Shown piece after piece: positions 8,443 through 17,091 of a DNA stretch of 64,000 nucleotides. The notes beneath the pieces were generated by a model. It was not told where the DNA came from. It made no database searches and worked only from the letters and a program-made list of their open reading frames with translations. The stretch lies in NCBI RefSeq assembly GCF_000378485.1, contig NZ_KB899967.1:310001-374000 (forward strand). Reading direction: 5' to 3'. This DNA comes from Flavobacterium rivuli WB 3.3-2 = DSM 21788. GTDB taxonomy: Bacteria > Bacteroidota > Bacteroidia > Flavobacteriales > Flavobacteriaceae. The position numbers and the translations under genes are program-made. Each line of letters opens with the position of its first letter. Position 1 is the first letter of the stretch.

Positions 8443-8898
8443 CTATATAGCGAAATAAGCAATTTCATCGTTAAAGCATTTAACCTCTATCCTGTTCTTA
8501 TCAAATACAATTTCTTTAAAAATATCAGGTAGGTAAAGTGTCTCGATTATGGTAAATGTTACCAATTCAATTCTAATAATTGAAAGCTCTGTTATTACAT
8601 ATAGATAATCTTCATATAATTTCGTTAGATAAAAAAAGTAGTCTAACAATAAATTAGTAACAATACTATTTTTATTAAAATCAATTATAGCAAAATTCAA
8701 ATCTATTCCAAGAGAATAAACATTTTCTGATACTTCATTTATCTCTGGAGTAATTAAGTCACTTTGCCATCCAAATTTAAATGAAATTTCTTCATTGAAG
8801 ATTATTCCGTAGCATCTTGGACGTTCAGTGTTAAAAAGTAATATTGAGCCCGTTTCTCTAAAATCTGATTCACTAATTGCTTTAAATTCTACTTTCAT
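8443..8898 (-). CDS. Hypothetical cytosolic protein, possibly immunity-like
   Basis: The longest frame begins with a TTG at 8964 that lies inside the rpsT terminator, so the ATG at 8898 (MKVEFKAISESDF) is the better start, giving 151 residues. The protein is acidic and beta-rich, with stretches such as GSILLFNTERPRCYGIIF and VYSLGIDLNFAIIDFN. No signal peptide is present once the false N-terminus is removed. It sits head-to-tail with the 90-residue gene downstream. The size, charge and isolated context resemble polymorphic-toxin immunity proteins, but I cannot assign a family. Confidence 0.55.
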   Translation of the reverse strand: MKVEFKAISESDFRETGSILLFNTERPRCYGIIFNEEISFKFGWQSDLITPEINEVSENVYSLGIDLNFAIIDFNKNSIVTNLLLDYFFYLTKLYEDYLYVITELSIIRIELVTFTIIETLYLPDIFKEIVFDKNRIEVKCFNDEIAYFAI

Positions 8899-8965
8899 AA
8901 AGTCTTTTAAGTTTTGGGATAGTAGTATATATAGTTGGACTCCCACAAAGCTAATATAAAACAAA

Positions 8966-8987
8966 AAAGCCCCCTATTGGGAGCTTT
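8966..8987 (-). terminator. Intrinsic terminator downstream of rpsT
   Basis: AAAGCCCCC and GGGAGCTTT pair with one C-A mismatch around a TATT loop. On the minus strand this is followed by a run of T, as expected for the end of the rpsT transcript. Confidence 0.75.
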
Positions 8988-9010
8988 CTGTTTATTAATT
9001 CGTGTATCTC

Positions 9011-9265
9011 TTAGTTAAGAGATGCTACGTGCCTTGTAAGTTTTGATTTAAGGTTTGAAGCCTTATTAGCATGGATGATGTTTTTCTTAGCTAATTTATC
9101 AATCATAGAAACAACAGATGGAAGTTTACCTGTAGCTTCAGTCTTGTCAGTAGCTAAACGTATTGCCTTTATAGCATTACGAGTAGTTTTGTGCTGATAC
9201 TTGTTCAACACCCTTTTCTTTTCGTTTGTCCTTATTCTTTTTAAAGCTGACTTATGATTTGCCAT
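9011..9265 (-). CDS. rpsT: 30S ribosomal protein S20
   Basis: The 84-residue basic protein begins MANHKSALKRIRTNEKKR and is entirely helical in character, matching bacterial S20. S20 binds 16S rRNA early in assembly of the small subunit. Its length is normal for the Bacteroidota form. The gene lies just downstream of two tRNA-Glu genes and proS in the same direction, so this translation-related set may share transcripts. The terminator at 8966-8987 closes the unit. Confidence 0.98.
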   Translation of the reverse strand: MANHKSALKRIRTNEKKRVLNKYQHKTTRNAIKAIRLATDKTEATGKLPSVVSMIDKLAKKNIIHANKASNLKSKLTRHVASLN

Positions 9266-9301
9266 TTTTTCTTAACTTAATGTCTTTGTTATATTTTATT
9301 G

Positions 9302-9373
9302 TAGTCCGTAGGGGAATCGAACCCCTGTTACCAGGATGAAAACCTGGCGTCCTAACCCCTAGACGAACGGACC
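9302..9373 (-). tRNA. tRNA-Glu (anticodon TTC)
   Basis: The reverse complement folds as a standard cloverleaf. The acceptor stem is GGTCCGT with ACGGACT, the anticodon arm is CCAGG-TTTTCAT-CCTGG, and the T-loop is TTCGATT. The CCA end is not encoded. It is the second of two tandem tRNA-Glu genes. Confidence 0.96.
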
Positions 9374-9421
9374 GATTGTTTTGCTAAAACAGTAACCGGA
9401 TTATCCCGAACCTGTAATTTG

Positions 9422-9493
9422 TAGCCCGTGGGGGAATCGAACCCCCCTTACCAGGATGAAAACCTGGCGTCCTAACCGATAGACGAACGGGCC
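9422..9493 (-). tRNA. tRNA-Glu (anticodon TTC), second copy
   Basis: The cloverleaf has acceptor arms GGCCCGT and ACGGGCT and the same TTC anticodon arm as the copy at 9302-9373. Compared with that copy, the third acceptor pair (C-G for T-A) and a T-stem pair are changed on both sides, so pairing is kept. CCA is not encoded. Confidence 0.96.
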
Positions 9494-9574
9494 ATTTTGT
9501 TTCTCTAATGCGGATGCAAAGATACAACTGTTTTTTACTTCTGCAATAGTTGAAACAAAAATTTTCAAAAAAAA

Positions 9575-11050
9575 TTAATACGCCTTTGCAAACAGCACCC
9601 TTCCCACGCTTGGAGCCCCAGTATATACACAGGTTCCCGCTTCTTCCTTACGGTCCAAGGCAATGCAGCGAATGGTCGCTTTTGTAAGCTCTTTAATCTT
9701 TTCTTCGGTGGCTGTGGTACCATCCCAATGAGCTGATATAAAGCCTGTTTTATTCTCTAAAACGTCTTTAAATTCATCAAAGGTATTTACCTCTGTAATA
9801 TGGCTGTCCCTAAAATTTAGCGCCTTGTTAAACAATGCTGCCTGCATTTCTTCGAGCAAATCGCTAATGTGGCTCACAATATCGGCACTAATTACGGTTT
9901 CTTTAGTAAGGGTATCACGCCTTGCAACTTCAAACGTGCCATTGGCAAGGTCGTTTGGCCCTATAGCAACACGCACCGGCACACCTTTAAGCTCGTACTC
10001 GGCAAACTTAAAGCCCGGTTTGTGCGTATCCCTGTCGTCATATTTTACGGTAATGCCCAGTTTCCTTAAGCGTGCCATAAGCTGTTTTGCTTCGGCAGAT
10101 ATGGCTTCAAACTGTTCGTCGCCTTTATAAATAGGCACAATAACCACTTGTATAGGCGCCAGGTTAGGTGGCAGCACAAGGCCGTTATCATCGCTATGGG
10201 TCATTACAAGTGCTCCCATAAGCCTTGTAGAGACACCCCATGAGGTAGCCCATACATAGTCCTGCTTACCTTCTTTATTGGCAAACTTCACATCGAACGC
10301 CTTGGCAAAATTTTGGCCTAAAAAGTGCGAGGTACCTGCTTGCAGTGCTTTACCGTCCTGCATTAAAGCCTCAATACAATAGGTTTCTATAGCACCGGCA
10401 AAACGCTCATTGGCTGTCTTGATTCCTTTTATAACCGGTATAGCCATAAAGTTCTGCGCAAAATCAGCATAAACGTTCATCATCTGTTCTGCTTCAGCAA
10501 CAGCTTCGGTTTCAGTAGCGTGGGCAGTATGCCCCTCCTGCCAAAGAAATTCGGCAGTACGTAAAAACAGCCTTGTACGCATTTCCCAGCGCACTACGTT
10601 AGCCCACTGGTTTATAAGCAGCGGCAGGTCGCGATACGATTGTATCCAGCCTTTATAGGTATTCCATATTATTGTTTCAGATGTTGGGCGCACAATAAGC
10701 TCTTCTTCCAGCTTTGCATCGGGGTCTACCTCAATAGTTTTTCCGTCGGCAGCGGTGCGCAGCCTGTAATGGGTAACAACAGCACACTCTTTGGCAAAGC
10801 CATCTACGTGGCTGGCCTCTTTGCTAAAAAAAGATTTGGGTATAAACAGCGGGAAGTAAGCATTCTGGTGGCCTGTTTCTTTAAACATCCTGTCCAGTTC
10901 TGCCTGCATTTTTTCCCATATTGCATAGCCGTAGGGCTTTATCACCATACATCCTCTAACTGCTGAGTTTTCAGCAAGGTCTGCTTTTACAACCAGTTCA
11001 TTATACCACTTGGAATAATCTTCCGATCGCTTTGTTAAATTCTTACTCAT
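9575..11050 (-). CDS. proS: Proline--tRNA ligase (short, archaeal/eukaryotic type)
   Basis: The 491-residue protein is a class II synthetase that charges tRNA-Pro with proline. Motif 2 and neighbouring blocks are visible at about residues 118-180 ([39 protein letters not shown]). The length, the absence of the ~180-residue inserted editing domain, and the C-terminal end in Tyr fit the archaeal/eukaryote-like ProRS found in Bacteroidota. The start at 11050 ([19 protein letters not shown]) is standard. A TAGTTTTG -7 element on the minus strand (11104-11111) gives a leader of about 45 bases. It is followed in the same direction by two tRNA-Glu genes and rpsT. Confidence 0.97.
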   Translation of the reverse strand: MSKNLTKRSEDYSKWYNELVVKADLAENSAVRGCMVIKPYGYAIWEKMQAELDRMFKETGHQNAYFPLFIPKSFFSKEASHVDGFAKECAVVTHYRLRTAADGKTIEVDPDAKLEEELIVRPTSETIIWNTYKGWIQSYRDLPLLINQWANVVRWEMRTRLFLRTAEFLWQEGHTAHATETEAVAEAEQMMNVYADFAQNFMAIPVIKGIKTANERFAGAIETYCIEALMQDGKALQAGTSHFLGQNFAKAFDVKFANKEGKQDYVWATSWGVSTRLMGALVMTHSDDNGLVLPPNLAPIQVVIVPIYKGDEQFEAISAEAKQLMARLRKLGITVKYDDRDTHKPGFKFAEYELKGVPVRVAIGPNDLANGTFEVARRDTLTKETVISADIVSHISDLLEEMQAALFNKALNFRDSHITEVNTFDEFKDVLENKTGFISAHWDGTTATEEKIKELTKATIRCIALDRKEEAGTCVYTGAPSVGRVLFAKAY

Positions 11051-11103
11051 TATATTTAATTTGGCACAAAAATTGTTTAACTTTAATTGTATAAATAGTT
11101 TAG

Positions 11104-11111
11104 CAAAACTA
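11104..11111 (-). promoter_or_regulatory. Promoter -7 element for proS
   Basis: CAAAACTA on the plus strand is TAGTTTTG on the minus strand, a match to the Bacteroidota TAnnTTTG motif ~55 bases before the proS ATG. It lies 2 bases from the divergent plus-strand element at 11114-11121. Confidence 0.6.
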
Positions 11112-11113
11112 AC

Positions 11114-11121
11114 TATTTTTG
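11114..11121 (+). promoter_or_regulatory. Promoter -7 element for the Gly-rich lipoprotein gene
   Basis: TATTTTTG matches TAnnTTTG and lies 29 bases before the ATG at 11151. Together with the element at 11104-11111 it forms a compact divergent promoter pair. Confidence 0.6.
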
Positions 11122-11150
11122 TATGGTGAACAATAAAAAAATGCAGAGAT

Positions 11151-12272
11151 ATGAAAACTGAATACTTAAACCTCCGCAGGATTTCCCTTTTTTCCTTAAT
11201 GGGATTTCTTGGCTGGGCTGCAACTTCCTGCAGTTCTTACCAAAACACATCGGCTAACGACAGCGATGGTGTTTACGGCTCTGTGCCGCGCGACCGTAAT
11301 AACGACCCTGTTTATAAATACAACGACGGCTCTGTACAACAATACAGGGATGGCGATAACAGTGGGCAAAATACCGGTTATGCCACTTATTTTAACTCAT
11401 TGCAGGATCAATACCCTGTTTTAACCGATGTAGATAACTACAGTACTTATAATGATACTGTTGTAAGCGTACAAAACCAAAATGTAGACGCTTATGGCGG
11501 CTGGGGCGAAAGTACAGATAATGTTACCGTAAATGTATATGGCGGCAATGGCTACGGTTATGGTGGCTGGGGCGGTTACGGCGGCTGGGGCTACCCATAC
11601 TATGGGGGCTGGGGCTATGGCGGTTACGGTGGCTGGGGTCTTGGCTACGGCTGGGGCGGCGGTTATGGCGGCTGGGGACTTGGCTTTGGCTGGGGCGGCG
11701 GCTGGGCCACACCATACTATGGCGGTTGGGGCTACGGTGGTGGTTATTACAATGGCTACTACGGCAACAATTATTACAACTATGGCCGTAATACGGGCAG
11801 GAGCAATATGGCTTACCCCCGTAATAACGGTATAGCTGGCAGGTCATCTTATGCAGGTGGGCGTGGCGTTGCAAACTATGGCGGCAGGTCGGCAATTGGT
11901 AACGCAGCAGGCAGGTCGGGTTATGCAGGCGGCAGGTCTACAATAAGCACTACACGATTTAACAACGGCAGGAACAGCACAGGCATAGTACGCTCTAACA
12001 ACGGCGGAACACGATATGATAACGCCGGCAGAAATAATGGAGTAGCACCATCCCGCAACTCATTTAACAACTCATCACGCGGTTACAATAACGGCGGCAC
12101 AAGAAGTTACTCACCGGCAAGTGCACCATCACGCAGCAGCAGCCCAAGCTTTAGCGCACCATCACGCAGCAGCGGAGGCGGTGGCGGCTTTGGCGGAGGA
12201 AGATCATCTGGCGGTGGCGGAGGCGGCGGTTCTCGCGGTGGCGGGGGCGGCGGTGGCGGCCGAAGAGGCTAA
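11151..12272 (+). CDS. Gly/Tyr/Trp-rich lipoprotein
   Basis: The 373-residue product has an N-terminal hydrophobic segment followed by ATSCSSY, a good lipobox (Cys27). Residues ~40-120 are a conserved-looking polar region ([32 protein letters not shown]). Residues ~125-205 are a tract of YGGWG-type repeats rich in Gly, Tyr and Trp. The tail is rich in Asn, Arg and Ser and ends in a nearly pure Gly/Arg/Ser segment. Such sequence is probably flexible and surface- or periplasm-exposed, tethered by lipid. I know of similar Gly-rich lipoproteins near proS in flavobacteria but no function. A strong terminator follows. Confidence 0.8.
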   Translation: MKTEYLNLRRISLFSLMGFLGWAATSCSSYQNTSANDSDGVYGSVPRDRNNDPVYKYNDGSVQQYRDGDNSGQNTGYATYFNSLQDQYPVLTDVDNYSTYNDTVVSVQNQNVDAYGGWGESTDNVTVNVYGGNGYGYGGWGGYGGWGYPYYGGWGYGGYGGWGLGYGWGGGYGGWGLGFGWGGGWATPYYGGWGYGGGYYNGYYGNNYYNYGRNTGRSNMAYPRNNGIAGRSSYAGGRGVANYGGRSAIGNAAGRSGYAGGRSTISTTRFNNGRNSTGIVRSNNGGTRYDNAGRNNGVAPSRNSFNNSSRGYNNGGTRSYSPASAPSRSSSPSFSAPSRSSGGGGGFGGGRSSGGGGGGGSRGGGGGGGGRRG

Positions 12273-12283
12273 TAAACCCATAC

Positions 12284-12320
12284 AGTCCCATGTTAATGTG
12301 CTTTGCAATAACATGGGACT
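12284..12320 (+). terminator. Intrinsic terminator after the Gly-rich lipoprotein gene
   Basis: A perfect 12-bp stem (AGTCCCATGTTA with TAACATGGGACT) with a 13-base loop is followed by ATTTTTTTTA. Confidence 0.88.
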
Positions 12321-12346
12321 ATTTTTTTTAACCGATTAATCAAGCT

Positions 12347-13855
12347 ATGAAAAAATATTTATTTTGCGCTGCAATTATGCTTGCAGCAACAGCAGCACAC
12401 GCACAGCAGGACCTTAACAGTGCTGCCGATGCCCTGCGATATACACAGGATAACCTTACCGGTACGGCACGTTTTCGTGCTATGAGTGGTGCTTTTGGTG
12501 CCGTGGGTGGAGATATGTCTTCTATAGGTGTAAATCCTGCGGGGTCGGCCATTTTTTTATATAACAGTGGTACTGCTACTGTAAGCAGCTATAACGTAAG
12601 CAATAAAGCAAATTATTTTGGCACTTCGCAAAAGCAGAATGACAACAGTTTCGACCTTAATCAGGTAGGTGCCGTGTTTGTTTTTAACAATGCTAAAGAG
12701 GGTGCTTTTATGAACAAGTTTACCCTTGGCTTTAACTATGAAAATACTAATAGTTTCGAGAATACACTTAACATTCGCGGTGTTAACCCTACCAACTCGT
12801 TAGACCGCTATTTTTTACGCTACGCAAATGGCATAGGTAACGAAGGGCCTGTTGCAGATGAAGTGCTTAGCGGTAACAGCAACGACTATGTGAGCTATAG
12901 TTTTATAGACCAGCAGGCTTACCTGGGTTACAACGCTTATGTTTTTGACCCTAATACCAGCCCCGTAGGAGCGCCTTATGTAAGCAATGTGCCTGCAAGA
13001 GGTAACTATTACCAGGAAAGCTATATAAATACTACGGGCTTTAATGGCAAAGTGGCACTTAACTTTGCCGCACAACTGAAAGAAAAATTATATGTGGGTG
13101 CTAACATTAATGTGCATTTTGCCGACTATATTAATACCACCAGCCTGTATGAAGACACTAATAACCCCAATACAACAGGGTTGCAATGGTACCAGTTAGA
13201 CACAAGGCGCTATACGTATGGCGGCGGAGTATCGTTTAACGTGGGGGCTATTGCTAAAGTTACCGAGGCTTTTCGGGTAGGGCTTGCTTATGAATCGCCT
13301 ACATGGTTAAGGCTGCAGGATGAAATTACCCAGAGCGTTACCGCTAATAATGATGGCACTACCACGGGCTACAACCCCGGCGCTACATTTGTTACAGACG
13401 ATTACACTATAAAATCGCCTTCTAAATATACAGGAAGCCTTGCTTATATTTTTGGCAAAAGCGGACTTCTAAGCGTAGATTATGCCCTGAGAAATTACGG
13501 CAACACAAAATATACCGGTAATAAATATACTGCCCTTAATACAGAGCTTGCCAACACCCTTGACTGGGCCGGCGAACTGCGCATAGGTGGCGAATACCGC
13601 ATTAAAGCTTTTAGCCTTAGAGGCGGTTACCGCTACCAGCAAAGCCCTTATAAAAATAGCGGCAGCGTGGGCGGGCTAACCGGCGCTACGGCAGGTTTTG
13701 GTTTTGCACTGGGCGGAGGTTCCCGCTTAGACCTTGCCTACTCATGGTACCAGCGTAAAACAAATACTGCACTGTTTACACCAGGCTTAACCGATGCCGC
13801 AAGGGTAAACACTACAGGCAACAACATTATATTATCATACACAATAGACTTATAG
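12347..13855 (+). CDS. Outer membrane transport protein, OmpP1/FadL family
   Basis: The 502-residue protein has a signal peptide (MKKYLFCAAIMLAATAAHAQ). It is followed by DALRYTQDNLTGTARFRAMS and GAFGAVGGDMSSIGVNPAGS, the N-terminal hatch signature of Bacteroidota FadL-like porins. Alternating hydrophobic strands through the rest and a final NIILSYTIDL strand fit a beta-barrel. FadL-family channels admit hydrophobic compounds such as fatty acids or aromatics across the outer membrane; the substrate here cannot be told. The gene is separated from the upstream lipoprotein gene by a terminator and ends with its own hairpin at 13877-13914. Confidence 0.9.
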   Translation: MKKYLFCAAIMLAATAAHAQQDLNSAADALRYTQDNLTGTARFRAMSGAFGAVGGDMSSIGVNPAGSAIFLYNSGTATVSSYNVSNKANYFGTSQKQNDNSFDLNQVGAVFVFNNAKEGAFMNKFTLGFNYENTNSFENTLNIRGVNPTNSLDRYFLRYANGIGNEGPVADEVLSGNSNDYVSYSFIDQQAYLGYNAYVFDPNTSPVGAPYVSNVPARGNYYQESYINTTGFNGKVALNFAAQLKEKLYVGANINVHFADYINTTSLYEDTNNPNTTGLQWYQLDTRRYTYGGGVSFNVGAIAKVTEAFRVGLAYESPTWLRLQDEITQSVTANNDGTTTGYNPGATFVTDDYTIKSPSKYTGSLAYIFGKSGLLSVDYALRNYGNTKYTGNKYTALNTELANTLDWAGELRIGGEYRIKAFSLRGGYRYQQSPYKNSGSVGGLTGATAGFGFALGGGSRLDLAYSWYQRKTNTALFTPGLTDAARVNTTGNNIILSYTIDL

Positions 13856-13876
13856 TTTTTCATCTTACTATAAACG

Positions 13877-13914
13877 AAAGAGCCATCCGGGAATTTATTC
13901 GGGTGGCTTTTTAA
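13877..13914 (+). terminator. Intrinsic terminator after the FadL-like gene
   Basis: AAAGAGCCATCCGGG pairs with CGGGTGGCTTTT, with one bulged base and a G-T pair, and is followed by T residues. It lies ~20 bases beyond the stop codon. Confidence 0.75.
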
Positions 13915-14047
13915 TTTTGGATGATAGATATGAGATGATAGACTTTAGACATTAGATAATAGAACGGAAACTTTGTAAAGAAAACCCGCACTGAGTACAG
14001 CGCAGGTAAAAACTTAAAGTTGTTTAATTCGTATAGCATTAACATAA

Positions 14048-14611
14048 TCAATCTACCTTTTTTAGCTCTTTGCCCACTTCCTGTTCAGAATACTTACGTA
14101 TCATTTTAATTCTGAAATCCTTAGATTTTGCTATTGATAAACTATCTCCATTTTTCATTATCATAATAAAATCCAAACCTTTAGCTACACTATCGCAGCT
14201 TTTAAAAATTTTATCTTCAAAAGACTTAACGTCAGATTTTATTGTAAATCCCTCATTTATTACCGCTTTAATAAAAAGACTATCTGAAAGTGACGATGAT
14301 AATGCATACCCATCTTCATCCTGCCTAATCGTACTTATAGCTACCGGAATAAATTTATCATTATACTTTGCAACAATTTTTTTGAAATCATTTATCGCTA
14401 TTTCACCTTTGTTAAAGCTTTTTATTTTAAAGACATAATACGACTCTGCACGTGAGTTAATGATAAAACCATCTAAATAAAACTGAGGAAAATTATAGCT
14501 TACAACTGTAGATTGCCATGTTGTTTTATATAAATTTGGTTGGTTGCCCTCTCTATCTTTACAAGAGAAGAGAAGACAAATTACGGCCAAAAATAATACG
14601 CGTTTTTTCAT
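14048..14611 (-). CDS. Lipoprotein of unknown function
   Basis: The 187-residue product starts MKKRVLFLAVICLLFSCKD, with a clear lipobox (FSC, Cys17). The mature part contains ~170 mostly polar residues without repeats (FPQFYLDGFIINSRAESYY, EGFTIKSDVKSFEDKI). No domain was recognised. It is followed upstream, after ~36 bases, by a small membrane protein gene in the same orientation. The pair could be an operon of envelope proteins. Confidence 0.7.
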   Translation of the reverse strand: MKKRVLFLAVICLLFSCKDREGNQPNLYKTTWQSTVVSYNFPQFYLDGFIINSRAESYYVFKIKSFNKGEIAINDFKKIVAKYNDKFIPVAISTIRQDEDGYALSSSLSDSLFIKAVINEGFTIKSDVKSFEDKIFKSCDSVAKGLDFIMIMKNGDSLSIAKSKDFRIKMIRKYSEQEVGKELKKVD

Positions 14612-14647
14612 TTAAAATTATAACTCAATTAATGAAACAGTAAAGGT

Positions 14648-15055
14648 TCAATTTAAAAATTTGAATTTTAAAAGACTTAATTCATTTAGCATGCAAATAA
14701 CCGTCAACAAAAAGAATGGTATCGAACTCAATAAAAACAGGCTCTCTCGAAATAATCCGCTGTAAAAACAAAGTATGCCTACCCACACAAGTATCAATAC
14801 CAATAGTGGAATTACAAGCTTTTTATTTTTTAAAACACAATAGGCATAATAAATACCGGCAAATATAATTACTAAAGAAACATCTAATAAAAAAACACTC
14901 CTGTTAACTATAAAATTAGAAACAACAACGTAAATAACATACATCAAAGCATCAGATGACGGCCCCCTATAAGCGCTAATCCTTATTGAATAAAAACTAA
15001 ATAGCAGTAGCCAGCAAAGGATATCTTTCGGATTTATTTTACTGGTACCACCCAT
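14648..15055 (-). CDS. Small integral membrane protein
   Basis: The 135-residue product has about four hydrophobic helices (around residues 12-27, 37-72 in two segments, 82-102 and 104-127) joined by short loops, one of them basic (LKNKK). There is no signal peptide or known motif. It is the first gene of a probable two-gene unit with the lipoprotein at 14048-14611. No function can be assigned. Confidence 0.6.
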   Translation of the reverse strand: MGGTSKINPKDILCWLLLFSFYSIRISAYRGPSSDALMYVIYVVVSNFIVNRSVFLLDVSLVIIFAGIYYAYCVLKNKKLVIPLLVLILVWVGILCFYSGLFRESLFLLSSIPFFLLTVICMLNELSLLKFKFLN

Positions 15056-15199
15056 AAAACTTATTCGTTAAGCTTATTATTAATATGTACTAATGTACAA
15101 AACTTTGGGATAGCTGTGGTATATTATCTACTATCTCACATTTAATATCTGTCTTATAAATTTTAACTCACAAAATACTTCTACCTGTTAATAAATGCT

Positions 15200-15207
15200 T
15201 AATTTTG
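15200..15207 (+). promoter_or_regulatory. Promoter -7 element for rimO
   Basis: TAATTTTG matches TAnnTTTG 18 bases before the ATG at 15226. The longer frame's TTG start at 15205 lies inside this element, which argues against that start. Confidence 0.65.
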
Positions 15208-15225
15208 CACTCCAATTTCAAGTAC

Positions 15226-16554
15226 ATGAGAACCAAGTCGATAAAGAAAAATAAGATCAATGTAATTACGCTGGGATGTTCTAAGAACGTGTATGACAGC
15301 GAAGTGCTTATGGGTCAGTTACGCGCAAGCGGCAAAGATGTTACCCATGAGGCTCCTGCACACGACGAAGGAAACATCATTGTTATAAACACCTGCGGAT
15401 TTATTGATAATGCCAAGGAAGAGTCGGTTAACATGATACTTAATTATGTCGACAAAAAAGAACAGGGCCTTGTAGATAAGGTTTTTGTAACGGGTTGCCT
15501 TAGCGAACGCTATAAGCCCGATTTACAAAAGGAGATCCCTAATGTAGACCAGTATTTTGGCACTACAGAACTTCCCGGCCTGCTTAAAGCACTGGGTGCT
15601 GATTACAGGCACGAGCTACTGGGCGAACGCCTTACCACTACCCCTAAAAATTATGCTTACCTAAAAATTGCCGAAGGCTGCGACCGCCCGTGCAGTTTTT
15701 GCGCTATACCGTTAATGCGTGGCAAACACGTTTCCCAGCCTATAGAAAAGCTGGTTAAAGAAGCTGAGGGCCTTGCTAAAAATGGCGTAAAGGAACTTAT
15801 ACTTATTGCACAGGACTTAACCTATTATGGCCTTGACCTGTATAAAAAACGCAACCTTGCCGAACTATTGGAAGGTTTGGTTGCTGTAGAGGGCATTGAG
15901 TGGATCCGCCTGCATTATGCATTCCCTACAGGTTTCCCTATGGATGTGCTGGAACTTATGAGGCGCGAACCTAAAATTTGTAACTACCTTGATATTCCGC
16001 TACAGCACATAAGCGATAAAATATTAAAATCAATGCGCCGTGGTACAACACAAGCCAAAACCACTAAGCTGTTAAAAGAGTTTCGTGAAGCGGTGCCGGG
16101 CATGACTATAAGGACTACGCTTATTACGGGCTACCCGGGTGAGACCGAAGAGGATTTCCAGATCATGAAAGACTGGGTACAGGAAATGCGTTTTGAGCGC
16201 CTGGGCTGTTTTACCTACAGCCATGAAGAGAACACACACGCTTACCTGCTTGAAGATGATGTTCCTGCCGATGTAAAACAACAACGTGCTAACGAGATCA
16301 TGGAGATACAAAGCCAGATTTCGTGGGACCTTAACCAGGAAAAAATAGGCAAGACCTTCCGTTGCATCATCGACCGTAAAGAAGGTGCCCATTTTGTGGG
16401 AAGAACCGAGTTTGACAGCCCCGATGTTGACAACGAAGTACTTATAGATGCCTCTATAGCTTACCTTAAAACAGGTGAGTTTGTAAATATTATTATTACC
16501 GATGCTACCGAATTTGACCTTTATGGCGTTCCGGCTTCGGTACAGGCTAATTAA
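15226..16554 (+). CDS. rimO: Ribosomal protein S12 methylthiotransferase
   Basis: The 442-residue protein adds a methylthio group to a conserved Asp of ribosomal protein S12. The N-terminal methylthiotransferase domain shows Cys18 (TLGCSKN), Cys57 (NTCGF) and Cys91 (TGCLSER), the ligands of the auxiliary cluster. The radical SAM domain follows with CDRPCSFC (Cys152, 156, 159). A TRAM-type tail closes the protein (GKTFRCIIDRKEGAHFVGRT). Length and order match RimO rather than MiaB. The ATG at 15226 is chosen because the alternative TTG start falls inside the promoter. A strong terminator follows directly. Confidence 0.97.
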   Translation: MRTKSIKKNKINVITLGCSKNVYDSEVLMGQLRASGKDVTHEAPAHDEGNIIVINTCGFIDNAKEESVNMILNYVDKKEQGLVDKVFVTGCLSERYKPDLQKEIPNVDQYFGTTELPGLLKALGADYRHELLGERLTTTPKNYAYLKIAEGCDRPCSFCAIPLMRGKHVSQPIEKLVKEAEGLAKNGVKELILIAQDLTYYGLDLYKKRNLAELLEGLVAVEGIEWIRLHYAFPTGFPMDVLELMRREPKICNYLDIPLQHISDKILKSMRRGTTQAKTTKLLKEFREAVPGMTIRTTLITGYPGETEEDFQIMKDWVQEMRFERLGCFTYSHEENTHAYLLEDDVPADVKQQRANEIMEIQSQISWDLNQEKIGKTFRCIIDRKEGAHFVGRTEFDSPDVDNEVLIDASIAYLKTGEFVNIIITDATEFDLYGVPASVQAN

Positions 16555-16560
16555 AAAAGG

Positions 16561-16590
16561 AAGCTAAAGTGAAAAATCTTTAGCTTTTTT
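16561..16590 (+). terminator. Intrinsic terminator after rimO
   Basis: AAGCTAAAG and CTTTAGCTT pair perfectly around an 8-base loop and are followed by a run of T residues, 6 bases beyond the stop codon. Confidence 0.88.
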
Positions 16591-16621
16591 TATTAAGTTT
16601 GATAATCAATTTAAGTATACT

Positions 16622-17017
16622 ATGAAATTTAGAGCGTATTATATTTTTTTAGCACTGGCTTTATTTATATCTGCAACATCTTATGCGCAGGTAGACAGGC
16701 GTATAGGAAGCGGGCAGTACAGGAGGGCACCAAAAGCTAAGGATGGTAAAAGCACCGACTTTGTAGACCAAACGGTTGAATACTATACAAAAGAACTTAA
16801 ACTGGATGATTTTCAGCAGGCTGCAATACGCACTATTGTAGAGGAGCAGCGCGATGCTATAAACGAACTTATGGCTGCCAAAGAAATTACTTCCGACGAA
16901 AGGCGCGACAGGGCAAAAGCCATTAATGATAAGATAGATGCTAAGATTGTACCCATACTATCTGAAGATCAAAAAACAAAATACAAAACCACGATACAGG
17001 ACAAGCGCAAGTATTAA
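16622..17017 (+). CDS. Small exported helical protein
   Basis: The 131-residue product has a signal peptide (MKFRAYYIFLALALFISATSYAQ). Its mature part is highly charged and helical (TKELKLDDFQQAAIRTIVEE, SDERRDRAKAINDKIDAKI, LSEDQKTKYKTT). This layout resembles the periplasmic Spy/CpxP-like or LTXXQ-type chaperone family, in which helices carry L-x-x-x-Q-x-x repeats, but the match is only by pattern. It follows rimO after its terminator and so is probably transcribed on its own. Confidence 0.7.
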   Translation: MKFRAYYIFLALALFISATSYAQVDRRIGSGQYRRAPKAKDGKSTDFVDQTVEYYTKELKLDDFQQAAIRTIVEEQRDAINELMAAKEITSDERRDRAKAINDKIDAKIVPILSEDQKTKYKTTIQDKRKY

Positions 17018-17030
17018 GAAGTTTAAAATT

Positions 17031-17087
17031 AAGCCACGAATTACACTACTGCCAATCAATTTTTGGAATTACTGTAATTCGTGGTTT
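17031..17087. repeat. CCACGAATTA-type inverted repeat, likely bidirectional terminator
   Basis: AGCCACGAATTACA (from 17032) and TGTAATTCGTGGTT (to 17086) pair almost perfectly around a ~30-base centre. The element fills the gap between two convergent genes. A related element lies at 62924-62970. Confidence 0.7.
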
Positions 17088-17091
17088 TATT

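Noticed and set aside
11524..11895. His/Ser/Arg-rich minus-strand frame opposite the Gly-rich lipoprotein
   Set aside because: It is the reverse complement of YGGWG-type codons and is only open because of the repeat composition.
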